Program-made: the position numbers and the translations under genes
Notes under the pieces: model-generated
Told to the model about the DNA's origin: nothing
The model's input: the letters and a program-made list of their open reading frames with translations, nothing else
Databases searched by the model: none
DNA from: Mycobacterium attenuatum
Lineage (GTDB): Bacteria > Actinomycetota > Actinomycetes > Mycobacteriales > Mycobacteriaceae
Assembly (NCBI RefSeq): GCF_900566085.1
Contig: NZ_UPHT01000073.1
Location: 151,072 to 215,071, forward strand
Direction of reading: 5' to 3'
DNA: 64,000 bases
Part shown: piece by piece, positions 18,097-27,570 of the stretch
Position numbering within the stretch: position 1 is the first letter of the stretch
Layout: each line of letters begins with the position of its first letter

Positions 18097-19672
18097 AGTC
18101 GGCCTCGCTGCTGGCGGTGACCTCGACGACCCGGTCGCCGATAGCCACGACCCGCTCTCGGTGCCCGATGACCACCACTGTCGCGCCGGCGCGGGCCCGA
18201 TCGACGATGGCCCGCAATACCCGGTCCTCGGTGCCGGCGTCCAGGTGTGCGGTGGGTTCGTCGAGCAGCAGCACCGAAGCGGTGGATCCGAGGGCTCGGG
18301 CCAGTCCCAGCCGCTGGCGTTGCCCCAGCGACAAGCCGACGCCGCCGCGGCCAAGCGTGGTGTCCAATCCGTCGGGTAGCTCGGCCAGCACGGTATCGAA
18401 TCCTGCTGCGGCGCAAGCCTCATCGATGTCCTCGAGATCACCGAGCAGGAGCAGGTTGTCGCGAACGGTACCCGGAATCAGTACCGGGCGTTGGGGTAGC
18501 CAGGACAATTGCCGCCACCAACCGGCGGGGTCTAGGTCGCCGACGTCGATTCCGGCGACGGTGACCCGTCCCGACGACGGCAGGGTGAGGCCCGCTATCG
18601 TCTGCAGCGCTGTGCTCTTGCCTGCGCCGTTTCGCCCGGTCAGCACCGTGACTCGGCCGGGTTCGAGCGCCGCGGACAGACCATCCGGGGAGCGTCCTGC
18701 TCTGCTTGCGACGCTGAGGTTTTCGATGCGGATCGGGGCTCCGTGGGCCGCCACCGTCCGGGTGCCCGCCGAGGCGGGCTTCGGCTGTTCGATGAGCGCG
18801 AAAGCCTCATCGGCCGCGGTCTTGCCGTCCTGGGCGGCGTGAAACTCCACCCCGATGCGCCGCAGCGGCCAATAGACGTCTGGGGCCAACAACAGCACCG
18901 TCAACCCGGCCGCCAGGCTCATCTGCCCGAACACCAGGCGAAGACCGATGCTCACCGCGATCAGTGCCACACCCAGCGTGGCCAGCAACTCGAGCACCAA
19001 CGCCGACAGGAAGGCCACCCGCAGCGTGGCCATCGCCGAACGTCGATGGGCGGCGCTGAGTTCTGCGATGCGCTGCTCCGGCCCCACTGCACGGCCCAGC
19101 GCCCGCAGGGTGGGGATGCCCGCGATCAAGTCCAACAGCCGAGCCTGCAGCGTGCCCATCGCGGCCAGCGCGGCTGCCGACCGATCGGCGGTCGTGAGCC
19201 CGATCAACACCATGAAGAGCGGAATCAGCGGCAGCGTGATCACCACGATCACCGTCGACTTCACGTCGTAGAACGCGATGACCGCGACGGTGGCCGGCGT
19301 CAGAATCACCGCAAGCAGCAAAGCGGGCAGGTAACCAGTGAAGTAGGGGCGCAAGCCGTCCAGCCCCCGGGTAGCCAGTACCGCCGCGGCATCCCGCTGT
19401 GCCGCCACCTGCCTGGGCTGTCGGCCGGTTACCGCCGTCAGCACCTGCCCGCTCAGATCGGCGATCACCGCGCTGGCGCCCCGCTGCCCAAGGCGCGCTT
19501 GCAGCCAGTGCGTCGCCGTACGGATCACCCACAGCGCCAACACTATTGCCAGCGGTCCCAGCCAGCGGCCTAGGTGTCGCGTCGAGGGATCGGCCACGAC
19601 CCGCGCGACGATGCTCGCCAGGACCACCGCCGAGCCGATCGCGCAGCCGGATATCGCCACTCCACATGCCAC
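18083..19672 (-). CDS. cydD: ABC transporter CydD, cytochrome bd assembly
   Basis: 529 residues from GTG 19672, close to the 527 I recall for M. tuberculosis. Five to six membrane segments, then an ATPase domain with Walker A GRNGAGKST, signature LSLGQRQRLGLARAL and Walker B VLLLDEPTAHLD. The reading frame stays open upstream to about 19784 and encodes plausible protein (LDPRLWRASSALRGYLIAAV just before the GTG) that would complete the first membrane helix. No ATG, GTG or TTG occurs there; a CTG at 19762 overlaps the cydB stop (CTGA) and is a possible unusual start giving 559 residues. Partner of CydC as a heterodimeric exporter. Confidence 0.93.
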   Translation of the reverse strand: MACGVAISGCAIGSAVVLASIVARVVADPSTRHLGRWLGPLAIVLALWVIRTATHWLQARLGQRGASAVIADLSGQVLTAVTGRQPRQVAAQRDAAAVLATRGLDGLRPYFTGYLPALLLAVILTPATVAVIAFYDVKSTVIVVITLPLIPLFMVLIGLTTADRSAAALAAMGTLQARLLDLIAGIPTLRALGRAVGPEQRIAELSAAHRRSAMATLRVAFLSALVLELLATLGVALIAVSIGLRLVFGQMSLAAGLTVLLLAPDVYWPLRRIGVEFHAAQDGKTAADEAFALIEQPKPASAGTRTVAAHGAPIRIENLSVASRAGRSPDGLSAALEPGRVTVLTGRNGAGKSTALQTIAGLTLPSSGRVTVAGIDVGDLDPAGWWRQLSWLPQRPVLIPGTVRDNLLLLGDLEDIDEACAAAGFDTVLAELPDGLDTTLGRGGVGLSLGQRQRLGLARALGSTASVLLLDEPTAHLDAGTEDRVLRAIVDRARAGATVVVIGHRERVVAIGDRVVEVTASSEADYAPV

Positions 19673-19758
19673 CGCGGCGATCAGGTAGCCGCGCAGGGCC
19701 GACGACGCCCGCCACAGCCGCGGATCCAGCGGCGCCCGGGCCGACCTGTCCGTCGCGC

Positions 19759-20799
<1,041 letters not shown>

Positions 20800-20828
20800 C
20801 GGTCATCTCCCTCCTGGGTCAGTGGGTG

Positions 20829-22286
20829 TCAGTAAGCGAACGAGAGCGGTGCCACTTCGTCGCTGTCAGGGGCCGCCGGCGCCGCCGGCTCCGCGTCGTG
20901 CTCCTGCGGACCTTCGACGACGTAGCGCTTGAGCAGCCAGAACCAGATGACCGCGAGTACCGCGTAGACCAGCGTGAACGTCGCCAATGAGGTGACGACC
21001 ATACCGAACGGGTGGTTGGATACCGCGGTCGCGACGGTGAGTCGAACCTGCTGATCGCCTGTCGGGTTGGGAGCCACGATCCAGGGCTGGCGGCCCATCT
21101 CGGTGAACACCCATCCGAACATGTTGGCCAGGAACGGGGCGGGAATGGTGAGCAGCGCAAGCCGGGCGAACCACCGCCGTTCCGGGATCCGTCCGCCGCG
21201 CGTCAGCCACAGGGCCAGCAACGCGAACAGGACCGGAATCGCGAGGAACCCGATCATCGCGCGAAATGACCAGTAGGTGACGAACAGATTGGGCCGGTAA
21301 TCATTCGGGCCGAATCGTTGGTTGTAGTCCTGCTGCAAATTGCGGACACCCTGCAACGTCACGCCGGTGGTTTGGCCCTGGGCGAGGTACGGCAACACAT
21401 AGGGCACCTCGAGGACCCGGGTGAGGCTGTCGCAGTTGTTCTGCCGGCCCACCGTCAGGATGGAAAAATCCGGGTCGGTCTGGGTGTCACACAGCGATTC
21501 CGCGGACGCCATTTTCATCGGTTGCTGGGTAAACATCAGCTTGCCCTGGTGGTCACCGGTGAAGAACAAGCCAACCGTAGCGACCAGCACAACCCAACAG
21601 CCCAGGATGGTTGCCGGGCGATACATGGCGCGGGTACCGGGCCCGACGGGGGCGGTGTTCGAACGCACCAGCCACCATGCGCTGACCGCGGCGACAAAAG
21701 TTCCCGCGGTGAGCAGCGAACCCGCGACGGTGTGTGAAAACGCCGCTATCGCAGTGTTATTGGTGAGCAGCGCGGTGATGCTGTTCAGCTCTGCGCGTTT
21801 GGTGGCCGGGTTGTAATGCGCCCCCACCGGGTGCTGCATGAACGAGTTCGCGGAGATGATGAAGAATGCCGAGACGTTGACCGCGATCGCGACGATCCAG
21901 ATGCAGGCCAGGTGGACCAACCGGGGCAGCCTGCTCCAACCGAAGATCCACAGGCCAAGGAACGTCGATTCGAAGAAGAAGGCCATCAAGCCTTCCATTG
22001 CCAGCGGCGCGCCGAAGATGTCGCCGACGAATCGGGAGTATTCACTCCAGTTCATTCCGAACTGAAATTCCTGCACGATCCCGGTCGCCACGCCGATGGC
22101 GAAGTTGATCAGGAACAACTTCCCGAAGAACTTGGTCAGTCGATACCAGGCCGTGTTACCGGTGACCACCCACACCGTTTGCATCACGGCAAGCAGCGGG
22201 GCCAAGCCGATGGTGAGTGGCACGAAGATGAAGTGGTAGACGGTGGTGATACCGAACTGCCAGCGCGAAATATCGACGACATTCAT
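20829..22286 (-). CDS. cydA: Cytochrome bd oxidase subunit I
   Basis: 485 residues. Quinol:oxygen oxidoreductase with high oxygen affinity, important at low oxygen and when the bcc-aa3 branch is blocked. Haem ligands are visible: His18 in VYHFIF (high-spin b595), His185 in AAFSHTVAG and Met344 in FRAMIG (low-spin b558). Proton-path glutamates Glu98 and Glu106 are present, and GRQPW at 398-402 closes the Q-loop. The Q-loop is short, as in the S-subfamily. The C-terminal tail is rich in Ala, Pro, Asp and Glu. ATG 22286 is preceded by GGGAG. First gene of cydABDC. Confidence 0.97.
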   Translation of the reverse strand: MNVVDISRWQFGITTVYHFIFVPLTIGLAPLLAVMQTVWVVTGNTAWYRLTKFFGKLFLINFAIGVATGIVQEFQFGMNWSEYSRFVGDIFGAPLAMEGLMAFFFESTFLGLWIFGWSRLPRLVHLACIWIVAIAVNVSAFFIISANSFMQHPVGAHYNPATKRAELNSITALLTNNTAIAAFSHTVAGSLLTAGTFVAAVSAWWLVRSNTAPVGPGTRAMYRPATILGCWVVLVATVGLFFTGDHQGKLMFTQQPMKMASAESLCDTQTDPDFSILTVGRQNNCDSLTRVLEVPYVLPYLAQGQTTGVTLQGVRNLQQDYNQRFGPNDYRPNLFVTYWSFRAMIGFLAIPVLFALLALWLTRGGRIPERRWFARLALLTIPAPFLANMFGWVFTEMGRQPWIVAPNPTGDQQVRLTVATAVSNHPFGMVVTSLATFTLVYAVLAVIWFWLLKRYVVEGPQEHDAEPAAPAAPDSDEVAPLSFAY

Positions 22287-22331
22287 CTGTCATCTCCCGG
22301 GATCGCGGGCCTTACAAACGGACTACGACGA

Positions 22332-22337
22332 AGTGTA
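22332..22337 (-). promoter_or_regulatory. Candidate -10 box of the cydABDC operon
   Basis: On the minus strand TACACT lies 46-51 nt upstream of the cydA ATG, implying a leader of about 38 nt. I see no clear CRP palindrome (TGTGA-N6-TCACA) or ArgR/SigF-type element in the 120-bp gap. Confidence 0.35.
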
Positions 22338-22406
22338 GTAGATACGTCGGCGTTGACGCGAGTCGAGTGACGTTTGTCTGGGACCCTGCGGGGATTTTGC
22401 GAAACC

Positions 22407-22997
22407 CTATAGCCCTAGTGTTTTGGCCGCCTTGCGGATGCCGAACGCCGACACGATCTCGCAAGCGCCGATGATGACCAGCCAGACACCCACGACGATC
22501 GCCAAGGTGATGATCGACTCGAACGGCGCGGCTATCACCACGACGCCGGCGATCAGGCTGATTACCCCGACGAAGATCTGCCATCCCCGTCCGGGAAGGG
22601 CTGGGTCGTTGATCGCGGACACGGTTGTCGCGACGCCGCGGAAGATGAACCCGATGCCGATCCAGATGGCCAGCAACAGGACCGCGTTGCCGAAATGGCG
22701 GAACGCCAGTACGGCCAGGATCAGTGAGGCGGCGCCGCTGATGAATGCCAGGATCCGGCTGCCGGCCGAAACGTGCAGGCTGAACGCGAGGACGACCTGC
22801 GCGATGCCGGTCACGACGAGGTAGACGCCGAAAGCGACGGCGGCTACCAGGACCGATATTCCTGGCCAGACCAGGACCAGGACGCCGAGGATCAGCGACA
22901 GGAGTCCCGACAACAGCGTCGATTTCCACAGATGCGGCAACAAGCGTGGGACGGAGCCCGAGACGGGTGCAGTTTGCATGGCACCAGTGTGACGCAT
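22407..22997 (-). CDS. HdeD/DUF308-family membrane protein
   Basis: 196 residues, against 195 recalled for Rv1624c. Six hydrophobic helices arranged as three repeated helix pairs, each with a Gly/Pro turn (LVLVWPGISVL near 45, VLAFRHFGNAV near 100, VVVIAAPFESI near 155), the layout of HdeD. HdeD of enterobacteria is linked to acid resistance; the mycobacterial function is unknown. ATG 22997 is used here; ATG 22979 would remove six residues. It stands between cydA and the adenylyl cyclase, all on the minus strand. Confidence 0.85.
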   Translation of the reverse strand: MRHTGAMQTAPVSGSVPRLLPHLWKSTLLSGLLSLILGVLVLVWPGISVLVAAVAFGVYLVVTGIAQVVLAFSLHVSAGSRILAFISGAASLILAVLAFRHFGNAVLLLAIWIGIGFIFRGVATTVSAINDPALPGRGWQIFVGVISLIAGVVVIAAPFESIITLAIVVGVWLVIIGACEIVSAFGIRKAAKTLGL

Positions 22998-23052
22998 GTG
23001 ACGGGTTTTGGCATAGTCGTGAACCCCGGTGCCCGCCCGGTGCGTTGTGGTG

Positions 23053-24381
23053 TCAGACGCCGGCGGTGCTTGGCTCCTCGGCAGGCGCGTCGGCCGGCTG
23101 CTCCGCCGGTCTGCGTCCGAGCAGGTACCAGGTGCGCATGACGCCTTTGCCCTTGACGTTGATGTGTCCGCGCTCCTGTAGCACGAAGTCGTCCTTCAAG
23201 CGCTCGTAGACCTCGTCGGGCACCTGGATCTTGCCCACCGAGTCGGTGGTCTCCATCCGCGACGCGACGTTGACCGCGTCGCCCCACACGTCGTAGAAGA
23301 AGCGGCGCGAGCCCACCACGCCGGCGACCACCGGACCGGTGGCCAGACCCACCCGCACGGGCACCGAGCAACCTTGCGGATCCTTCAGTCCGGCCGCGAC
23401 GTCCACCATGTCGAGGGCAAAATCTGCCAATGCCCGCACATGGTCGGGCCGCGGGCGCGGCACTCCGCTGACCACCATGTAGCAGTCGCCGCTGACCTTG
23501 ATTTTCTCCAGCCCGTGCTTGTCCACCAACGCGTCGAAAGCGCTGTACAGCCGGTCCAGGAATCGGACGAGTTCGGCCGGCGCGGCGCTGCTGGCCAGCT
23601 CGGTGAAGCCGACGATATCGGCGAACAGCACCGAGGCCTCGTCGTATTTGTCGGCGATGACGTCTCGTTCGGGATGCTTGAGCCGTTCGGCGATGCTGGC
23701 CGGCAACATGTTGGCCAGCAGGGCCTCGGAGCGGTCGTATTGGGCTTCCATGATCGCTTCGGCGCGGGCGGTGTCCCACAGGGCAAACCAGACCGAGACG
23801 ACCACCACCACACAGGCGGAGACCGTGGTGATGACGAAGCCCGCCGATTGAGCCCAGGCGGGCTCCACTCCGGTGTTGCGGGGGACGAGAAACTCCACCG
23901 CGATGATCAACGCCGTGGCAAGGGCCGCCAGCCCGCTGGCCAGCACGATGTGTTCGATACCCAGCACCAGCACCACCAGGCAGGCGCCGACGAGAAAGAA
24001 GAACTGCGCGCCCGACCCGGTGCCGATGCTCCAGCAGCTGGCGAAGACCGTCACGTAGGCGGCTCCGATAAACGTCAGCGGTGCCACCAGTTCCCCGAAC
24101 CGGTACAGCATCGGGACGATCGCGAAGACGACGGCCGCGGCGACGTTGATCCAACTCAGCGGCCACAGCCAGGCATCGGTCAGAAGTTGCATCAGCACAA
24201 AGCTCACGCTGACCATCACGGCCAGCCAGGCGGCAATGCTGAGCAGCCGGGCGCGGCGCGCCGCGCTGCGGGCGTAGTGTTGGTCGAACTCGCGGGTTTG
24301 CTCGCGCACGACCGTGACGCAGTCGTGGCGGGTTGAGCCCTCGGATCGTTTCCGTGGGGCACCGCGTTTCTTAGCCGCCAC
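23053..24381 (-). CDS. cya: Membrane class III adenylyl cyclase (mammalian-like)
   Basis: 442 residues; orthologue of Rv1625c. Residues about 45-205 hold six membrane helices. A linker (EAIMEAQYDRSEALLANMLPASIAERL) resembling the conserved helical transducer leads into one cyclase homology domain. Catalytic residues are present: metal aspartates in LFADIVGFTE and KVSGDCYMVV, the adenine-selecting Lys in KIKVSGD and Asp in FFYDVWGDAVNVASRM, and the transition-state Asn and Arg of the same motif. It should act as a homodimer, one set of six helices per subunit. GTG 24381 is chosen because a TACGCT -10 box sits 7 nt upstream and the M. tuberculosis protein starts at the same place. Confidence 0.94.
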   Translation of the reverse strand: MAAKKRGAPRKRSEGSTRHDCVTVVREQTREFDQHYARSAARRARLLSIAAWLAVMVSVSFVLMQLLTDAWLWPLSWINVAAAVVFAIVPMLYRFGELVAPLTFIGAAYVTVFASCWSIGTGSGAQFFFLVGACLVVLVLGIEHIVLASGLAALATALIIAVEFLVPRNTGVEPAWAQSAGFVITTVSACVVVVVSVWFALWDTARAEAIMEAQYDRSEALLANMLPASIAERLKHPERDVIADKYDEASVLFADIVGFTELASSAAPAELVRFLDRLYSAFDALVDKHGLEKIKVSGDCYMVVSGVPRPRPDHVRALADFALDMVDVAAGLKDPQGCSVPVRVGLATGPVVAGVVGSRRFFYDVWGDAVNVASRMETTDSVGKIQVPDEVYERLKDDFVLQERGHINVKGKGVMRTWYLLGRRPAEQPADAPAEEPSTAGV

Positions 24382-24388
24382 GATCAAG

Positions 24389-24394
24389 AGCGTA
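24389..24394 (-). promoter_or_regulatory. -10 box of the adenylyl cyclase gene, likely leaderless
   Basis: TACGCT on the minus strand with 7 nt between it and GTG 24381. No Shine-Dalgarno precedes that GTG. The spacing places +1 at the start codon and argues against the TTG at 24387. Confidence 0.55.
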
Positions 24395-24431
24395 ACCGCT
24401 GCGCTCGATATTGGGGGCCACCTGCCAAGAC

Positions 24432-24938
24432 TCAGGACCCACCAGCGAGGTCATGGGTGAGCCACTCCGACAGACGATGTGGCGATAGTGCACCGTTGGG
24501 CATGATGTGCTGCGCCTGGCGTCCGTCGCGGGTGGCCAAATCGGCGATCATGCGCCGGTGACAGCGCCACCAGGTCGGTTCTCCGCACATCACTGCCACG
24601 TTGGTGGTGTCGGCATCCCGCAGCAGCCGCTGGTATGCGGCGTGAAAGCCGGGTGTTCGGGTATGCGCCGCGTAATTCGCGAACGCCGGGTTTTCCCACC
24701 ACCGGTCGCGTGGGACCGGGTCGACGGGCGGTTTGCGCCGGCCACCGAGGTCAGGTTCATGCCGGTAGGCAATCCCGGCGGCGCCAAGCCAATCGGGCAT
24801 TGCCTGTTTGGACACATCGGGGTTGCGACGGGAGCCTGGGAAACTACGGACATCGATCAGCAGGTTGATGTGGTGTTGGAGCAGCATGTCGGTGAGTTGC
24901 TCTGCGGACTTGGCGCCGTGGCCAATGGTGTACAGCAT
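24432..24938 (-). CDS. DUF488 family protein
   Basis: 168 residues. DUF488 marks: LYTIGHG at 2-8, DVRSFPGSRRNPD at about 27-39, and CGEPTWWRCHRRMIADLATR near 118-137, whose Cys-Gly-Glu and Cys-His-Arg are the conserved core. The function of the family is not established. ATG 24938 is 10 bp after the 3' end of a tRNA gene on the same strand, so it may be expressed by read-through from the tRNA promoter. I do not recall an annotated gene here in H37Rv. Confidence 0.88.
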   Translation of the reverse strand: MLYTIGHGAKSAEQLTDMLLQHHINLLIDVRSFPGSRRNPDVSKQAMPDWLGAAGIAYRHEPDLGGRRKPPVDPVPRDRWWENPAFANYAAHTRTPGFHAAYQRLLRDADTTNVAVMCGEPTWWRCHRRMIADLATRDGRQAQHIMPNGALSPHRLSEWLTHDLAGGS

Positions 24939-24948
24939 GATCCCGGAG

Positions 24949-25022
24949 TGCCCTCGGTGGGATTCGAACCCACACTGGACGGGTTTTGAGTCCGTTTCCT
25001 CTGCCAGTTGGGATACGAGGGC
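24949..25022 (-). tRNA. tRNA-Leu (anticodon CAA), class I-sized, no CCA encoded
   Basis: 74 nt. Acceptor stem GCCCTCG/CGAGGGC is perfect, with discriminator A. The D-arm has a 3-bp stem TCC/GGA and a loop containing the GG pair. The anticodon loop is CTCAAAA, anticodon CAA. The T-arm GTGGG-TTCGAAT-CCCAC is perfect. The anticodon stem has an A-C mismatch next to the loop. The variable region is only 5 nt (CCAGT), whereas tRNA-Leu normally has a long variable arm. It lies between DUF488 and pdtaR. Confidence 0.85.
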
Positions 25023-25147
25023 TGAGGTCGTTTGCGTACGGCTTTCTACCTCAGAGCAGCCTCCAACCATAGCGGATTCATATCCTGATCCCGACTCGCC
25101 GCCCCCCAAGGTTTCCCATCGCAGCCGCTCACGCCACAATGTCCGTC

Positions 25148-25759
25148 ATGACCGGCCCCACCAACGACGCCGACGCCGTAAAACCACACCGTGTCCTGAT
25201 CGCGGAAGACGAAGCGCTCATCCGGATGGACCTCGCCGAGATGCTGCGAGAGGAGGGGTACGACATCGTCGGAGAGGCCGGTGACGGCCAGGAAGCCGTC
25301 GAACTGGCCGAGCGACACAAGCCCGATCTGGTGATCATGGATGTGAAGATGCCGCGCCGCGACGGGATCGACGCGGCGTCGGAGATCGCCAGCAAGCGCA
25401 TCGCGCCGATTGTGGTACTCACCGCATTCAGTCAGCGCGACCTCGTGGAGCGCGCCCGCGACGCCGGGGCCATGGCCTACCTGGTGAAGCCCTTCACGGC
25501 CAGCGACCTGATCCCGGCCATCGAGCTGGCCGTCAGCCGGTTCAGCGAGATCACCGCGCTGGAACAGGAAGTGGCGGCGCTGTCCGACCGTCTGGAAACG
25601 CGCAAGCTCGTCGAACGTGCCAAAGGCCTGCTGCAGGCCAAGCAGGGAATGACCGAGCCGGAGGCGTTCAAGTGGATTCAGCGCGCCGCCATGGACCGGC
25701 GGACCACCATGAAGCGGGTGGCCGAAGTCGTCCTGGAAACCCTCGACACGCCCACCTAA
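25148..25759 (+). CDS. pdtaR: Response regulator with ANTAR RNA-binding output (PdtaR)
   Basis: 203 residues from ATG 25148 (ATG 25139 also in frame). The receiver domain (about 15-130) has the acidic pair in VLIAEDEALIR, the phospho-acceptor Asp in LVIMDVKMPRRDG, Thr in VVLTAFS and Lys in YLVKPF. A coiled coil (ALEQEVAALSDRLETRK) joins it to the ANTAR domain, with KGLLQAKQGMTEPEAFKWIQRAAM. It is the Rv1626 orthologue, whose cognate kinase is PdtaS (not in this window). ANTAR proteins bind two-hexaloop RNA and prevent termination; the known pathway senses copper and nitric oxide. The gene is divergent from the tRNA and convergent with the thiolase. Confidence 0.96.
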   Translation: MTGPTNDADAVKPHRVLIAEDEALIRMDLAEMLREEGYDIVGEAGDGQEAVELAERHKPDLVIMDVKMPRRDGIDAASEIASKRIAPIVVLTAFSQRDLVERARDAGAMAYLVKPFTASDLIPAIELAVSRFSEITALEQEVAALSDRLETRKLVERAKGLLQAKQGMTEPEAFKWIQRAAMDRRTTMKRVAEVVLETLDTPT

Positions 25760-25765
25760 AAGGGC

Positions 25766-25825
25766 GCGAGCAGACACGGAATCGCGCGCATCCGCGCAGC
25801 GGAGTGCGATTCCGCGTCTGCTCGC
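25766..25825. terminator. Long bidirectional hairpin between pdtaR and the thiolase gene
   Basis: Arms 25766-25785 and 25806-25825 are 20 bp each with one mismatch, separated by a 20-nt GC-rich loop. It fills the 72-bp gap between two convergent genes, the right place for a two-way terminator. No T-run follows on either strand, as is common in mycobacteria. The arm contains GAGCAGAC, a sequence I recall as frequent in mycobacterial intergenic palindromes. Confidence 0.7.
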
Positions 25826-25831
25826 CAGTGA

Positions 25832-27034
25832 TTACCGCGCCACGATCACCGACGAGCCGTGGCCGAACAGGCCCTGGTTCGCGGTGATGCCGACCTTCGC
25901 GTTCGCCACCTGCCGGCCGGTGGCCTGACCGCGCAGCTGCCAGGTCAGCTCACATACCTGGGCGATCGCCTGCGCGGGGATCGCCTCGCCGAAGCACGCC
26001 AGCCCGCCCGACGGGTTGACCGGGACCCTGCCGCCGATGGCGGTCGCGCCGCTGCGCAGCAGCGCCTCGGCCTCACCCTTGGCGCACAACCCCAGGTGCT
26101 CGTACCAGTCGAGTTCCAGCGCGGTGGACAGGTCGTAGACCTCGGCCAGGCTCACGTCCTCGGGCCCGATGCCGGCCTCGGCGTAGGCCGCGTCGAGGAT
26201 CTGGTCTTTGAACACCCGGTCCGGCGCCGGCGCCGCCGCGGTGGAATCCGTTGCGATATCCGGCAATTCGGGCAGGTGCTGCGGATAGCGGGGGGTGACC
26301 GTGCTGACCGCGCGCACCGACGGCACCCCGTCCAGGGAGCCCAGGTGCTCACGGGCGAACTTCGCGCTGGCCACGATCAGCGCCGCGGCGCCGTCGGAGG
26401 TGGCGCAGATGTCCAGCAGGCGTAGCGGATCGGCCACCACCGGGCTGGCCAGCACGTCGTCGACCGATGTCTCCTTGCGGAAGCGGGCGTTCGGGTTGTG
26501 CAAGCCATGCCGGGAGTTCTTGACCTTCACCTGGGCGAAGTCCTCGAGCGTGGCTCCGTAGAGGTCCATCCGTCGACGCGCCAGCAGCGCGAAGTACACC
26601 GGGTTGGAGGCCCCGATGAGGTGGAAGCGCTGCCAGTCCGGATCGTTCTTGCGTTCGCCGCCCACCGGGGCGAAAAAGCCCTTCGGCGTGGTGTCGGCGC
26701 CGATCACCAACGCCACATCGCAGAAACCTGCCAGGATCTGCGCCCGGGCGCTCTGCAGCGCCTGCGAGCCGCTGGCGCACGCCGCGTAGCTGGAACTGAC
26801 CGGCACACCGTTCCAGCCCAGCTTCTGGGCGAACGTGGCGCCGGCGACAAAACCCGGGTAACCGTTGCGGATGGTGTCCGCCCCGGCCACCAATTGGATC
26901 TGACGCCAGTCCAGACCGGCCTCGCGCAGTGCGGCACGCGCGGCGGCCACCCCGTATTCGGTGAAGTCGGTGCCCCACTTGCCCCATGGGTGCATTCCGG
27001 CGCCGAGGATGTAGAGCGGCTCGGGAGTACTCAT
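25832..27034 (-). CDS. Thiolase-like lipid-transfer protein (SCP2-type thiolase)
   Basis: 400 residues; Rv1627c orthologue. A thiolase fold with the nucleophile Cys in SYAACASGSQAL near residue 85, the substrate-loop His in NPSGGLACFGEAIPAQAI near 340 (here without the usual GHP His) and C-terminal GHGSSVIVAR. The lineage is the nonspecific lipid-transfer/SCP-x group, whose members act in steroid or branched acyl-CoA side-chain cleavage. The start ATG 27034 overlaps the stop of the DUF35 gene as ATGA, so a two-subunit complex with it is likely. Upstream open frame to 27439 is shadow sequence. Convergent with pdtaR. Confidence 0.9.
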   Translation of the reverse strand: MSTPEPLYILGAGMHPWGKWGTDFTEYGVAAARAALREAGLDWRQIQLVAGADTIRNGYPGFVAGATFAQKLGWNGVPVSSSYAACASGSQALQSARAQILAGFCDVALVIGADTTPKGFFAPVGGERKNDPDWQRFHLIGASNPVYFALLARRRMDLYGATLEDFAQVKVKNSRHGLHNPNARFRKETSVDDVLASPVVADPLRLLDICATSDGAAALIVASAKFAREHLGSLDGVPSVRAVSTVTPRYPQHLPELPDIATDSTAAAPAPDRVFKDQILDAAYAEAGIGPEDVSLAEVYDLSTALELDWYEHLGLCAKGEAEALLRSGATAIGGRVPVNPSGGLACFGEAIPAQAIAQVCELTWQLRGQATGRQVANAKVGITANQGLFGHGSSVIVAR

Positions 27035-27477
27035 GCGGGGGCGACCCGCCACGCGTAGACGATGCGCTCGATACCGTCGTCGTCGGTGAACAGCGGCATG
27101 GTGGTCAGCTCCATCTCCATTCCGACCCTCAGGTCGGCGGCCAGCGTGCCCTCGACCACCTTGCCCAGCACGATGAGCCCTTCGTCGGCCAGCTCGACCG
27201 CCGCGACGGCGAACGGCTCGAAGGGGTCGGGGGAGGGGTACGGCGGCGGTGGGGCATACCGATTCTCGGTGTAGCTCCACAGCTTCCCGCGGTGCGACAA
27301 GGCGACGGCCTCTAGCGTGTCGGACTCGCAGCCCGGGTTGGGGCAGTTGTTCGGCCGGGGCGGAAACACATAGGTGCCGCACTGCGGGCACTTGCTGCCG
27401 ATCAGATGCGGGTTGCCGGTGTCGTCGGTGGCGAACCACCCGTCAACGGCCGGTGCTTGGCTGGTGACCTCGGGCAC
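27031..27477 (-). CDS. DUF35 OB-fold acyl-CoA-associated zinc-ribbon protein
   Basis: 148 residues; Rv1628c orthologue. An N-terminal zinc ribbon is visible: CPQCG at about 31-35 and CPNPGC at about 46-51, four cysteines in rubredoxin-like spacing. An OB-fold follows, with GKLWSYTENRY and the VVEGTLAADLRVGMEMELT strands. DUF35 proteins form complexes with thiolase-like partners and bind acyl-CoA; here the partner gene overlaps directly downstream. Start GTG 27477, which lies 6 nt after a TAGGCT -10 box. Confidence 0.9.
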   Translation of the reverse strand: MPEVTSQAPAVDGWFATDDTGNPHLIGSKCPQCGTYVFPPRPNNCPNPGCESDTLEAVALSHRGKLWSYTENRYAPPPPYPSPDPFEPFAVAAVELADEGLIVLGKVVEGTLAADLRVGMEMELTTMPLFTDDDGIERIVYAWRVAPA

Positions 27478-27483
27478 CGGCCC

Positions 27484-27489
27484 AGCCTA
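27484..27489 (-). promoter_or_regulatory. -10 box of the DUF35-thiolase operon, likely leaderless
   Basis: TAGGCT on the minus strand, 6 nt before GTG 27477. No Shine-Dalgarno is present between them. Confidence 0.5.
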
Positions 27490-27557
27490 CCCAGCGGAAG
27501 CGCAAAACTGAAACGTGTTGCAGTTCCGGCCCCGCATACTGCGTCGGACCAGGTGCA

Positions 27558-27563
27558 TAGAGT
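27558..27563 (+). promoter_or_regulatory. -10 box of polA, likely leaderless
   Basis: TAGAGT followed by 7 nt and then the polA GTG at 27571. There is no Shine-Dalgarno, so transcription probably starts at the GTG. Confidence 0.55.
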
Positions 27564-27570
27564 GTGATCC

